Assembly (NCBI RefSeq): GCF_010993775.1 | Contig: NZ_WOTO01000013.1 | Coordinates: forward strand, 62,001-126,000 | Direction of reading: 5' to 3' | Length of the DNA stretch: 64,000 nt | Source: Fodinicola feengrottensis | GTDB lineage: Bacteria; Actinomycetota; Actinomycetes; Mycobacteriales; HKI-0501 | In this document: piece after piece, positions 9,644 through 17,617 of the stretch | How the letters are laid out: the number at the start of each line of letters is the position of its first letter | How positions within the stretch are numbered: position 1 is the first letter of the stretch | Position numbers and translations under genes: made by a program | Notes under the pieces: generated by a model | Database searches by the model: none | Told to the model about the DNA's origin: nothing | Seen by the model: only the letters and a program-made list of their open reading frames with translations

Positions 9644-10355
9644 AGCGCACCCCCGTCGGTGACCGAGCCGCCGCCGAGCAGGTCGCGCAGCCGGCGCATA
9701 CCGGTCAGCATCCGGGTCTTCACGGTCCCCAGCGGGGTGTCGGTCAGCGCCGCCACCTCGCGTTGGGTGTATCCGCCGAAGTACGCCAGCACGAGCGCCT
9801 CGCGTTGCGGGTCGGGCAGTTTGTGCAGTGCTTCGCGGACTCTTTCGCCGCGCAGCGTCGACCAGACCTTGTCGTAGACAGCATGGGCGACCTCGTGGGC
9901 GCCGCGGTCGATGGCGAACTGTTCGGTGGCCTGGGCCCGGCGGCGGCGCAGCGACTCCTCGCGGCGCACCGCGTCGACCGCCTTGTGGTGGGTGATCGAC
10001 AGCAGCCAGGACGCGAAGCCGCTGCGGGACGCGGTGTAGCGGCTGGGATCCTTCCAGAGCGCGAGGAAAAAACCTCCTGGACCACGTCCTGGGCGAAGCC
10101 GTCATCGCCGATCACTCGCCTGGCCAGGCTGTACGCCGGTCGGCCATACCGCTCGTAAAGCAGGTCCAGCGCGTCCGCGTCTCGCTCCAACAGCCGAGCG
10201 ACCAGCTCCGTGTCGCTCACCTTGGTGTCACTGACCTCGGTGTCATTGCCTTCGTGCACGCTCGCCGACGCGCGACGGCGTGCGTCGGCGGGCACCCCAT
10301 GGGTGCCTGCCCACCGCTCCGGTTCGACCATCAGGCTCCTCGTCACGCCCACCAT
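9640..10355 (-). CDS. sigK: ECF RNA polymerase sigma factor SigK, frame-broken
   Basis: Group IV sigma factor with region 2 (DADALDLLYERYGRPAYSLA, DVVQEVF) and region 4 (LPDPQREALVLAYFGGYTQREVA, TPLGTVKTRM). The two halves are in different frames. The break is in a run of six A on the + strand near 10068: with seven, the protein reads QEVFFLALWKDPSRY and continues to FASWLLSITHHKAVDAVRR, the normal family sequence, so a one-base homopolymer deletion is very likely. Coupled to rskA by ATGA overlap and divergent from the molybdopterin oxidoreductase. The exact start near 10331-10355 is uncertain. Confidence 0.88.
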
Positions 10356-10453
10356 TCGTGCGCGCCGTCGATTTGGATTGCCCGCTCACTGAAATCTACC
10401 CTGTAGCGTCCGGCCACGATATCGGAGGCAATCCGGAACCGGTGCCGGCGCGA

Positions 10454-12059
10454 ATGACTGGCATGACCACAGATGAGGCCGTGACCCCGCCCACATCAAA
10501 GGTCAGCCACCGGTTTTCGTTGGTCGACACCGTTTTGGCGGCGGCAGCGGGCCTGCTGTCCGCCGCTGTCGCGCTCGGTGTCGGGCAACTGGTTGCCGTG
10601 CTGACCGGACCGGCGACGGCCCCGGTCAGTGCGGTGGACCAAGGTGTGGTGGTGCTGACGCCGGAATGGGCGAAGGAATTCGCCATCCGTACGTTCGGCG
10701 AAAACGACAAGCTCGCCCTGATGATCGGGACGTTGCTCCTGGTCGCGCTGGTGGCGATGGCGATTGGCATGGCGTCGGGATTTCGCCGAGAGCTGGGCAT
10801 CATAGGTATCGGGCTGTTCGGTCTGATAGGTGCTTTCGCTGCCCTGCGTACGATTCCGAACGCCACTTTCGTAGTAGTGGCGCCATCGATCGCCGGTGGC
10901 ATCGCCGGAGCCTTCGCCCTGTGGTGGATGATTCGCCGCAAGAAGCCCGAACCCGTCGAGATGCCGACCGAGCGTACCGGCCTGGACAGGCGTGGTTTCC
11001 TTTTGGCGGCGGGCATCTCGCTCGCGGTTGGCGTGGTAGGCAATGGTGTCGGGAAGTTCCTGGTCGACCAGCGCTACAACGTGGCCACCGTTCGGGGCAA
11101 AACTGCGGTTCGCCAGGCCAGCGAGTCCGGCGCCGGCGCTGCCGGCCGGGGTGGACCTGAAACTGCCGGGCCTGACTCCTTTCAGTACGACCAACAGTTC
11201 TTTCTATCGAGTGGACACCGCGGTGGTGCCGCCGCAGATCAATCCAGCTGACTGGCAGTTGCGCATTCACGGCATGGTCGACCGCGAGATGGAGATCAGT
11301 TTCGCCGAGCTGGTGAACCGGGATCTGATCGAGCGGGATATCACTTTTACCTGCGTCTCGAACGAAATCGGCGGCAAGTTGACCGGCCAGGCGCGCTGGT
11401 TGGGGGTGCCACTGGCGGACCTGCTGCGGGAGGCCGGCGTACGACCCGGGGCCGACCAGATCTTCACCACGTCAGCCGATGGCTGGACTTGTGGCACTCC
11501 GACCGACGCGGTGATGAACACCCCGAACGCGATGCTGGCGGTCGGGATGAACGGCGAGCCGTTGCCGGTCATTCACGGATTTCCGGTGCGAATGATTGTG
11601 CCCGGCCTCTACGGCTATGTGTCCGGTACGAAATGGATCGTCGACATGGAACTGACGACATTCGCGACCGGCCCGAAACCGTACTGGGTGCAGCGAAAGT
11701 GGAAAACCACCGCGCCCATCAAAACGATGGCCCGCATCGACACTCCGGGGGCGCTGGTGGACGTACCCGCCGGCCAGCCGGTGGCGGTCGCCGGAATGGC
11801 CTGGGCGCAGACCCGCGGAATCGAGAAAGTGGAAGTTCGGGTCAATAACGGCGACTGGCAGCAAACCGAACTGGCCGCTGCCGCGAACAACCAGACGTGG
11901 CGACAGTGGTGGTGGAAATGGGTGCCGGCCGGGACCGGAATTCAGTCCTTGGCGGTACGGGCCACCGACGGCACCGGCGCGGTGCAGACCGACCAGCGCG
12001 CCGATCCGTTCCCGAATGGCGCCAGTGGCTGGCACACCGTCGCGGTCAACGTGCTGTGA
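10454..12059 (+). CDS. Membrane-anchored molybdopterin-dependent oxidoreductase (sulfite-oxidase fold), frame-broken
   Basis: The N-terminal half has about four membrane helices and an Arg-Arg motif (DRRGFLLAAGISLAVGV). The second half is an oxidoreductase molybdopterin-binding domain: RDITFTCVSNEIGG carries the molybdenum-ligand Cys, then GQARWLGVPLADLLREAG, and a C-terminal Mo-co dimerisation domain (VAVAGMAWAQTRGIEKVEVRVNNG). The break near 11096 disappears if GGGG is GGG (TVRAKLRFARPASP). The ATG at 10454 was chosen; 10463 and GTG 10442 are alternatives. It is divergent from sigK and upstream of a fasciclin lipoprotein, an arrangement that suggests SigK control. Substrate unknown. Confidence 0.85.
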
Positions 12060-12097
12060 CTCGTACGAAATCCCACAACCGGAAAGGAAGTTCCGCC

Positions 12098-12733
12098 GTG
12101 AATCCGTGGAACACCAACAAAATCGCCCGACTCGGCATGGTCGCGGCGGCCGCCACCCTGGCGCTGGCGATGAGCGCCTGCAGTGGTGGCACGACCAGCA
12201 CGAGCAACACGTCGGCGCCGGCGGCGCCGCCCACGTCGGCGGCCGCGGCCGCTCCGGTAGGGGAGAACTTCGGTTCGGGCTGCGCGTCGGTGCCCAAGAC
12301 CGGCGCCGGCAGCTTCCAGGGCATGTCGGGCGCGTCGGTGGCCAACGCGGCGTCGGCCAACCCGGTCCTTTCCACCCTGGTCGCCGCGGTCAAGGCAGCC
12401 GGCCTGGTCGACACCCTCAACAGCCTGCCGGCCGCGACTGTTTTCGCGCCGGACAACGCGGCTTTCGCGAAGATCCCGGCTGACCAGCTCAAAAAGGTGT
12501 TGGCCGACAAGGCATTGCTGACCAAGATCCTGACCTATCACGTGGTGGCCGGCAAGAAACTCACTCCTGAGCAGTTGATCGGCACCCAGACCACCGTCGA
12601 GAAGGGCACCGTCAACGTGACCGGCAGCGGTGAGGACCTGACGGTCAACGGCAACGCCAAGGTCGTCTGCGGCAACGTGCAGACCGCCAACGCCACTGTC
12701 TACATCGTCGACACCGTCCTGATGCCTTCATAG
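12098..12733 (+). CDS. Fasciclin-domain lipoprotein (MPT70/MPT83-like)
   Basis: Secreted, probably lipid-anchored protein. The signal peptide ends in the lipobox AMSAC, an Ala/Thr/Pro-rich spacer follows, then a single FAS1 domain with the conserved AATVFAPDNAAFAKI and LTYHVVAGK boxes. The GTG start is supported by GGAAAGGAAG seven bases upstream. It lies 38 bp after the molybdopterin oxidoreductase. In mycobacteria the homologous mpt70/mpt83 are SigK targets next to sigK-rskA, so co-regulation here is an inference from context. Confidence 0.9.
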   Translation: MNPWNTNKIARLGMVAAAATLALAMSACSGGTTSTSNTSAPAAPPTSAAAAAPVGENFGSGCASVPKTGAGSFQGMSGASVANAASANPVLSTLVAAVKAAGLVDTLNSLPAATVFAPDNAAFAKIPADQLKKVLADKALLTKILTYHVVAGKKLTPEQLIGTQTTVEKGTVNVTGSGEDLTVNGNAKVVCGNVQTANATVYIVDTVLMPS

Positions 12734-12746
12734 CAACTAGCAAACG

Positions 12747-12776
12747 CTGAGCCCGGGCCGGTCGGTCCGGGCTCAG
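12747..12776 (+). terminator. Hairpin terminator after fasciclin gene
   Basis: Perfect 10-bp arms CTGAGCCCGG / CCGGGCTCAG separated by 10 nt, 14 bp after the stop codon. Confidence 0.75.
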
Positions 12777-12872
12777 TCGCGTACGAGAGGTGACCGGCAT
12801 CACCAAGACATAGAGTGACATTCGGCCGGCCGCGGTGTCTGTTCATCGACAGGCGCGGGAGGGGGGAGCGGT

Positions 12873-13423
12873 GTGACCACCGTCGAGCTCGACGACGACG
12901 TCACGCTGGTGGCGCGGGCGAAGGACGGCGACGTGCCGGCGTACGAGCAGCTGGTCCTGCGTTATCAGGGACCGATGTTCCGGCTGGCGGCCCGGATGCT
13001 GGCGAGCCGCGGAGACGCTGAGGACGTGGTGCAGGACGTGTTCCTGACCGCGTGGCGGCGACTGCCGCAGTTGCAGGAGGACGCGGCATTCGTCGCTGGC
13101 TCTACCGGACCACGACGAACCGCTGCCTGAACGTCATCCGGGCCCGCCGGCCGCGTACCGACCTGGACCTGGACGCCACCGAGTCGGCCCGCCCGGACGC
13201 CCATCCGGAGCGGGCCGCCGAGGTGAGTGCGCAGCTCACCGCGCTGAATGGCGCGTTGCAGGAGCTGACCGCCGAGCAGCGGGCCTGCTGGCTGCTGCGT
13301 GAGGTGCACGGCCGCTCGTACGAGGAGATCGCCGACGCCGTCGGCAGCACCGCGACCGCGGTCCGCGGCCGGATCGCCCGGGCCCGGGCGCAACTGGCGG
13401 AGGTGATGAAACCATGGCGGTAG
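12873..13423 (+). CDS. ECF sigma factor of the Asp23 operon, frame-broken
   Basis: Sigma-70 region 2 (AYEQLVLRYQGPMFRLAARML, EDVVQDVFLTAWRRLP) and region 4 (LTAEQRACWLLREVHGRSYEEIA, TATAVRGRIARAR). The frame switches near 13088; restoring one C in GCATTCGTCGC gives AFRRWLYRTTTNRCLN, the family norm. GTG start with a strong GGAGGGGGG ribosome-binding site. It overlaps the next gene and leads a tight four-gene group whose products are Asp23-type envelope proteins, so it probably controls envelope stress. Confidence 0.85.
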
Positions 13424-13958
13424 ACCAGACGGGTACCGACTACCGGCTGCCTTGCGGTCGTTTGCTGGACGACGTTTGGGCTGGTCAGCCGGATGAACAC
13501 GGGCGGACCTGCCGGCATTGCCGGACCGCGTACGAGAGCCTGCGGGCGCTCCGGGCGGCGACCGAAGAGCTGATCGCCGAGACCGACGAGCCGAGTGTGG
13601 ACTGACCGACCGGATCATGGCGGCCGTACGAGCGGACATCCGGCGCCGGGACATGCTGCCGTTGTCCGGCGGGGTGGAGGTCAGTGAGCAGGCGGTGGCC
13701 GCGGTGCTGCGGTTCGCCGCGGACGGTGTCCAAGGCGTCCGGGCACGTCGCTGCCGGCTGCGCGTCACCGGCCTTGGCCCGGACGGCGAGCCGCTGGTGG
13801 AGGCCGAGTTGACGCTGGCGGTGAGCTACCTGAGCCACACGCATGAGGCGGTTGAGCTCGTACGAGAGAGAGCGTCGGCGGCTTGTACGGCCCGGGTCGG
13901 CTTCCGGCTGGCGCGGCTCGACCTGCTGGTGGACGACTTGTACGAGGGGGACCGATGA
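13414..13958 (+). CDS. Asp23/Gls24-family envelope stress protein with N-terminal zinc-finger segment, frame-broken
   Basis: The first 63 codons encode a zinc-finger-like anti-sigma segment (RLPCGRLLDDVW, HGRTCRHCRTAYESL). The following frame carries DRIMAAVRADIRRRDML and an Asp23 domain (VSEQAVAAVLRFAADG, VEAELTLAVSYLSHTHEAVELVRERA). Restoring one C (GACTGACC to GACCTGACC near 13603) fuses the two, as in many actinobacterial homologues where the zinc finger and Asp23 domain are one protein. If the break is real, there are two proteins, 13414-13605 and one starting at ATG 13617. Confidence 0.7.
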
Positions 13959-14308
13959 GCACCGAATGGGTGATCGGCCCCGCCGTGGTCGCCAGCGTGG
14001 CCGCGCACGCCGCGCTCGGCACCGCCGGGGTAGCCAGGTTGGAGCCGGGCGTCGGCGCCCTGGTCGGCGGCTGGAGCCGGGCCGCCCGCCAGCAGGTGCT
14101 CGGGCTGACCCCGGCGCCGGCCGAAGGCGTCACCGTCGCCGAGGACCTGGTCGTACGCGTCTCGGTCAGTGTTCGCGGCCCGGAGTCGGCGGCGCTGGTC
14201 GGACAGGCGGTGCAGCGCTCGGTCGTACGAGCCGTCGAGGCGGCCACCGGTGTGGTCGTACCAGCCGTCCTGGTGTCCATTGTGGACATCGCGGTGGTGC
14301 CGGTATGA
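13955..14308 (+). CDS. Asp23/Gls24-family envelope stress protein, second copy
   Basis: A 117-residue Asp23-like protein: the hydrophobic N-terminus VIGPAVVASVAAHAALG is followed by AEDLVVRVSVSVRG, QAVQRSVVRAVEAATG and VSIVDIAVVPV, matching the beta-alpha pattern of the family. ATG start overlaps the upstream stop (ATGA) and its own stop overlaps the next start the same way, so the three genes are translationally coupled under the ECF sigma factor. Confidence 0.75.
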   Translation: MSTEWVIGPAVVASVAAHAALGTAGVARLEPGVGALVGGWSRAARQQVLGLTPAPAEGVTVAEDLVVRVSVSVRGPESAALVGQAVQRSVVRAVEAATGVVVPAVLVSIVDIAVVPV

Positions 14309-14604
14309 CCGCCCGTACGGATCTGACTGACCACCTGCTCGCCGCGCTGGCGTCGCTGCCCGGGTTGCGGCCGGCCACTCCGCCGGTAAATGCGTCTTTT
14401 GGCCGCTGGAGCTTGGAAACTCTGGCCATCGACGTGGACGAGAAGTCGGTCCGGATCCGACTGGTGGCCACCGCGCTGCCACTGCCACCGCTGCTGGCAC
14501 ACGCGACCGCGGTCCTGGAACCAGTGCTGGCGGCCAGCTCGTACGCGCAAGCGCAGCTCCGCCTGATCGTCACCGACCTGGACGCGGCCGCGCTGGCTCG
14601 GTGA
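14305..14604 (+). CDS. Hypothetical protein of the Asp23 operon
   Basis: A 99-residue protein with no recognised domain. The pattern (LTDHLLAALASLPGL, VRIRLVATALPLPPLLAHATAVLEP, LRLIVTDLDAAALAR) is that of a small alpha/beta protein and could be a divergent Asp23 relative. Starts at ATG 14305 overlapping the upstream stop; last gene of the operon. Convergent with a TetR gene 15 bp away. Confidence 0.65.
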   Translation: MTARTDLTDHLLAALASLPGLRPATPPVNASFGRWSLETLAIDVDEKSVRIRLVATALPLPPLLAHATAVLEPVLAASSYAQAQLRLIVTDLDAAALAR

Positions 14605-14619
14605 ATCGACGGCACGGTT

Positions 14620-15246
14620 TCACCAGACCGAGCGGTCCTCATCGGCGAGGATTCCCTGGCTTTGGAGGAAAAGCTCGCCCAGTTCGCGGGCCCGCCGACC
14701 CGCGTCGGTGTCACCCTCATGGGCGGCCATGATGGAGCCCTTCATCAGGATGTGCCATTTCCGCGCAAAGGCGTCCGGGTCCGCGGCGCCGGCGGCTTCG
14801 GCCAGCTCGCTGAGGAAGATCCGGATGTTGGCCAGGTGCCTCACGGTGGCCTGGTGGATCCGGCTGGTCGGGTCGTTGATTTCGACCATGATGGTGAGAA
14901 ACGCACAGCCCTCGAAGTCGGGTTGGACGAACCAGTCGGAAAAGGTGTCGAAAATGGCGAGCAACTGTCCGCGTGGGGTGGACGCGCGTTCGCGTACTTC
15001 GGCCTGTAGCCAGTCCTTGGTCCAGGTCTGTTCGCGCTGTTCCAGGAAGTCCAGGATCAGGTCGTCCTTGGACGCGAAATTGCGATAGAGCGTCATCGCG
15101 ACCCCGGCCCGGGCGATAATGGCGTCCACCCCGACCGCGCGGGTGCCCTCGCGGCTGAACAGGTCGTAAGCGGCGCGGCGGATGCGCTCCCGCCCACCGC
15201 TGGGTCCTGTCGTTGGCTCGCTCACCGGTGCTCTTTTCGCGCTCAC
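14620..15246 (-). CDS. TetR family transcriptional regulator
   Basis: A 208-residue repressor with a standard N-terminal helix-turn-helix (RIRRAAYDLFSREGTRAV, IARAGVAMTLYRNFASKDDL) and a mixed C-terminal domain containing FEGCAFLTIMVE, typical of TetR proteins controlling efflux or oxidoreductases. GTG start at 15246, with another GTG inside; the exact start is uncertain. No obvious divergent target: the neighbour upstream is another TetR in the same direction. Confidence 0.85.
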   Translation of the reverse strand: MSAKRAPVSEPTTGPSGGRERIRRAAYDLFSREGTRAVGVDAIIARAGVAMTLYRNFASKDDLILDFLEQREQTWTKDWLQAEVRERASTPRGQLLAIFDTFSDWFVQPDFEGCAFLTIMVEINDPTSRIHQATVRHLANIRIFLSELAEAAGAADPDAFARKWHILMKGSIMAAHEGDTDAGRRARELGELFLQSQGILADEDRSVW

Positions 15247-15315
15247 TCGTGCCGTCGCCCGACAGTCATCCCAAGTCTAGGCCACAGCATGCCGTTGGCG
15301 CTGGTCAACGCCGCG

Positions 15316-15879
15316 TCAGCCGCCGCTGCTGCCCACAGTGAGCTCGTCGGCGGCGTACTCAAGGGCGCCGCGTGCCGCGGCGAGCAGATGCCGGCGGGCC
15401 AGCGGTTCGCTTAGCCTGCCGACCAGTCGGGGGGAGCTGGTGAGCAGGCTGAGGCTGGCGGCGGCCCGGAGCCGGCCGCCGGCCTCCGGGTCGGTGGCCA
15501 GCAGTTCGGTCAACCGCTCCAGAGCCTGTCTCGTTCGTACGCCCGGAGGCAGGTTGCGGACCGCGGCGAGGCTGCTCTCCAACACGGCCATCAGCTTCCG
15601 GTGCTGCCACACCACGTCGAAGTAGTCGGCCAGGATCCGCTTCCGTCGCCCGGCCAGGTCGGTGATGGGCTCGCCGGCCGCGACCACCGCCTCGACCGCC
15701 TCCCGGACCGTGTCCGCGAGCGCGAGCAGGATCTCTTCCTTGTTGCCGAAGTGGTAGTAGAGCGCGGCTGACGTGACGCCCAGCCGCCGGCCGAGTTCGC
15801 GAATCGACGCCTTGTCATAGCCGACCTCGCCAAACAGGTCGATCGCCGCGGCCAGGATCCGCTCACGCATCTCGTTCAA
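15316..15879 (-). CDS. TetR family transcriptional regulator, divergent from P450
   Basis: A 187-residue repressor: MRERILAAAIDLFGEVGYDKASI, RRLGVTSAALYYHFGNKEEIL form the DNA-binding domain; the C-terminal half resembles TetR_C domains binding hydrophobic ligands. The gene is divergent from a cytochrome P450, and the short intergenic region carries two 19-20 bp ATCGATCGAT-centred boxes, so it probably represses the P450 and itself. Confidence 0.87.
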   Translation of the reverse strand: MNEMRERILAAAIDLFGEVGYDKASIRELGRRLGVTSAALYYHFGNKEEILLALADTVREAVEAVVAAGEPITDLAGRRKRILADYFDVVWQHRKLMAVLESSLAAVRNLPPGVRTRQALERLTELLATDPEAGGRLRAAASLSLLTSSPRLVGRLSEPLARRHLLAAARGALEYAADELTVGSSGG

Positions 15880-15891
15880 GACATCCCCTTG

Positions 15892-15947
15892 CTTATCGAT
15901 CGATTAGTAGCCTAGCATTCGACCGTACTTATCGATCGATTAATAAG
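15892..15947. promoter_or_regulatory. Twin palindromic operator boxes between TetR and P450
   Basis: CTTATCGATCGATTAGTAG (15892-15910) and CTTATCGATCGATTAATAAG (15928-15947) are spaced 36 bp apart. Each centres on the palindrome ATCGATCGAT. The second box ends at the P450 GTG start, so a bound repressor would block initiation of transcription or translation. Confidence 0.75.
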
Positions 15948-17083
15948 TGGGCCGAGCGTTCCCCGTGACAGTAAGGAACTGGACGATGCATAAGACCCGG
16001 CTGCCGAACGGACTGACGGTCTGGATGGTCACCGGCCATGACGACGTACGAGCGGTGCTGACCGATCCGCGGATCAGCAAGGACCTGCGGAATGGGCGAA
16101 CGGCGCTGGCCGCCGCGGCCGGTTTCGACCTGCCCGATGACGAAGATGGCGCCGACATGAATCACGCCGATCCGCCAGTGCACACCCGGCTTCGATCGTT
16201 GGTGGCTCGGGTGTTCACCGGCCGGCGGGTTCGCGACCTGGAGCCGTGGATCCAGCGGCTCGCGGACGAGCTGGTGGACGGGTTTGGCAACGACGGGTTG
16301 GGCAACGACCGTGCTGTCGATCTCATCGCCGCCTACGCCGCGCCGCTTCCGGTGACGGTGATCTGCGAGCTGCTCGGCGTGCCGGCGCACGACCGGGCGT
16401 TGGTACGGCAGCTGTCCACTCGGCTTTTCGCTGAGGAGAACACGTCTGGACAGGACCTGCGCGGCTATATCGCCGATCTGGTCAGGGAAAAACGCCAGCG
16501 CCCGGACGGCGCGCTGTTGTCCGACCTGGTCGAGGTCAGCGACGGCGGCGATCGGCTCAGCGCCGCCGAGCTGGCGTCAATGACATTTCTTTTGTTGGTC
16601 GCGGGCCATGAAACCACCGTGAACCTGATCGGCAACGGCGTCCACGCGCTGCTCACGAACCCCGGGCAGCGGGCGATGTTGGCGGCCCGGCCGGAGCTGC
16701 TGGGATCGGCGGTGGAGGAGTTCCTGCGGTACGACCCGCCGGTCCGGCATGGCACTTTTCGCTGCGCTGTCGAGAATGTGGAGATCGGCGACGAGACGAT
16801 CCCGGCCGGCGCCGTGGTGGTTGTCGATCTCGCCGCCGCCAATCGGGACGCCCGACAGTACATGGATCCCAATGACCTCGCGATCAGCCGGAAGGTCTCC
16901 GGTCACCTGGCGTTCGGACACGGCATCCACCACTGCGTCGGCGCGCCGCTGGCCCGTACCCAGGGCCGCATCGCCATCGCCACGCTGCTTCGGCGGCTGC
17001 CCGCGATGACCCTGGCCGGCCCGCCTTCACGCCGTACGGCCGGCATCATGTCCGGCTTCGGCACCTTGCCTGTCGCCTGGTAA
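15947..17083 (+). CDS. Cytochrome P450
   Basis: Intact 378-residue bacterial P450. I-helix LLLVAGHETTVN, K-helix EEFLRY (ExxR), PERF-region and haem-binding loop FGHGIHHCVGAPLAR with the Cys ligand are all present. The N-terminus is shorter than usual (family about 400): the sequence begins almost at the conserved HKTRLPNGLTVWMVTGHDDVR. The GTG at 15947 overlaps the upstream operator; ATG 15986 is the next choice and is probably too short. Substrate unknown; control by the divergent TetR is inferred. Confidence 0.9.
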   Translation: MGRAFPVTVRNWTMHKTRLPNGLTVWMVTGHDDVRAVLTDPRISKDLRNGRTALAAAAGFDLPDDEDGADMNHADPPVHTRLRSLVARVFTGRRVRDLEPWIQRLADELVDGFGNDGLGNDRAVDLIAAYAAPLPVTVICELLGVPAHDRALVRQLSTRLFAEENTSGQDLRGYIADLVREKRQRPDGALLSDLVEVSDGGDRLSAAELASMTFLLLVAGHETTVNLIGNGVHALLTNPGQRAMLAARPELLGSAVEEFLRYDPPVRHGTFRCAVENVEIGDETIPAGAVVVVDLAAANRDARQYMDPNDLAISRKVSGHLAFGHGIHHCVGAPLARTQGRIAIATLLRRLPAMTLAGPPSRRTAGIMSGFGTLPVAW

Positions 17084-17130
17084 AACACAGCTAGAGGTGA
17101 CGCCCGGAGGACGTCACCCCTAGCATCGAG

Positions 17131-17609
17131 CTACATCTTGGCGGCGCCGGCGCGGACCGCCTCACGGATCCGGAAGTACGTGCCGCAGCGGCAGATGTTC
17201 CGCAGCTCGTCGAAGTCCGTGTCACTGATCTCGTGGCCATTCGCCCGGGCCTGCTTGACCTTCGCGATCGCGGCCATGATCTGGCCGGGCTGGCAGTAGC
17301 CGCACTCGGCCACGTCGTAATCCAGCCAGGCCTGCTGCATCGGGTGCAGCTCGCCGGTCTCCTTGTTGGCCAGGCCCTCGATCGTGGTGATCTCGTCGGT
17401 GGCCTTGATCTTGCTGACCGGCACCGAGCAGGGGTTGAACGCCTTGCCGTTGATGTGGCTCGTACACGACTTGCAGACATCCAGCCCGCAGCCGTATTTC
17501 GGTCCCTTCAAGCCGACCAGGTCACGGAGCACCCACAGCAGCCGCTCGTTGTCCTCGGCCTCAATGGTGATCTTCTCGCCGTTCAGAATGAATGAGTGTG
17601 TTTGGGCAC
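17131..17609 (-). CDS. [2Fe-2S] subunit of a molybdenum hydroxylase (IorA/CoxS-like), frame-broken at 5' end
   Basis: Electron-transfer subunit with two [2Fe-2S] sites: a plant-type site (GCGLDVCKSC plus FNPC) and the second cluster (AECGYCQPGQIM, NICRCGTY). The expected start is GTG 17607-17609, preceded at five bases by GGAG, giving MPKHTHSF; the frame then breaks within the repeat CATTCATT. One extra copy of CATT, or any one-base insertion, joins it to FILNGEKITIEAEDNERLL. It lies 8 bp after the catalytic subunit and forms one enzyme with it. Confidence 0.88.
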
Positions 17610-17617
17610 CAAAGCTC

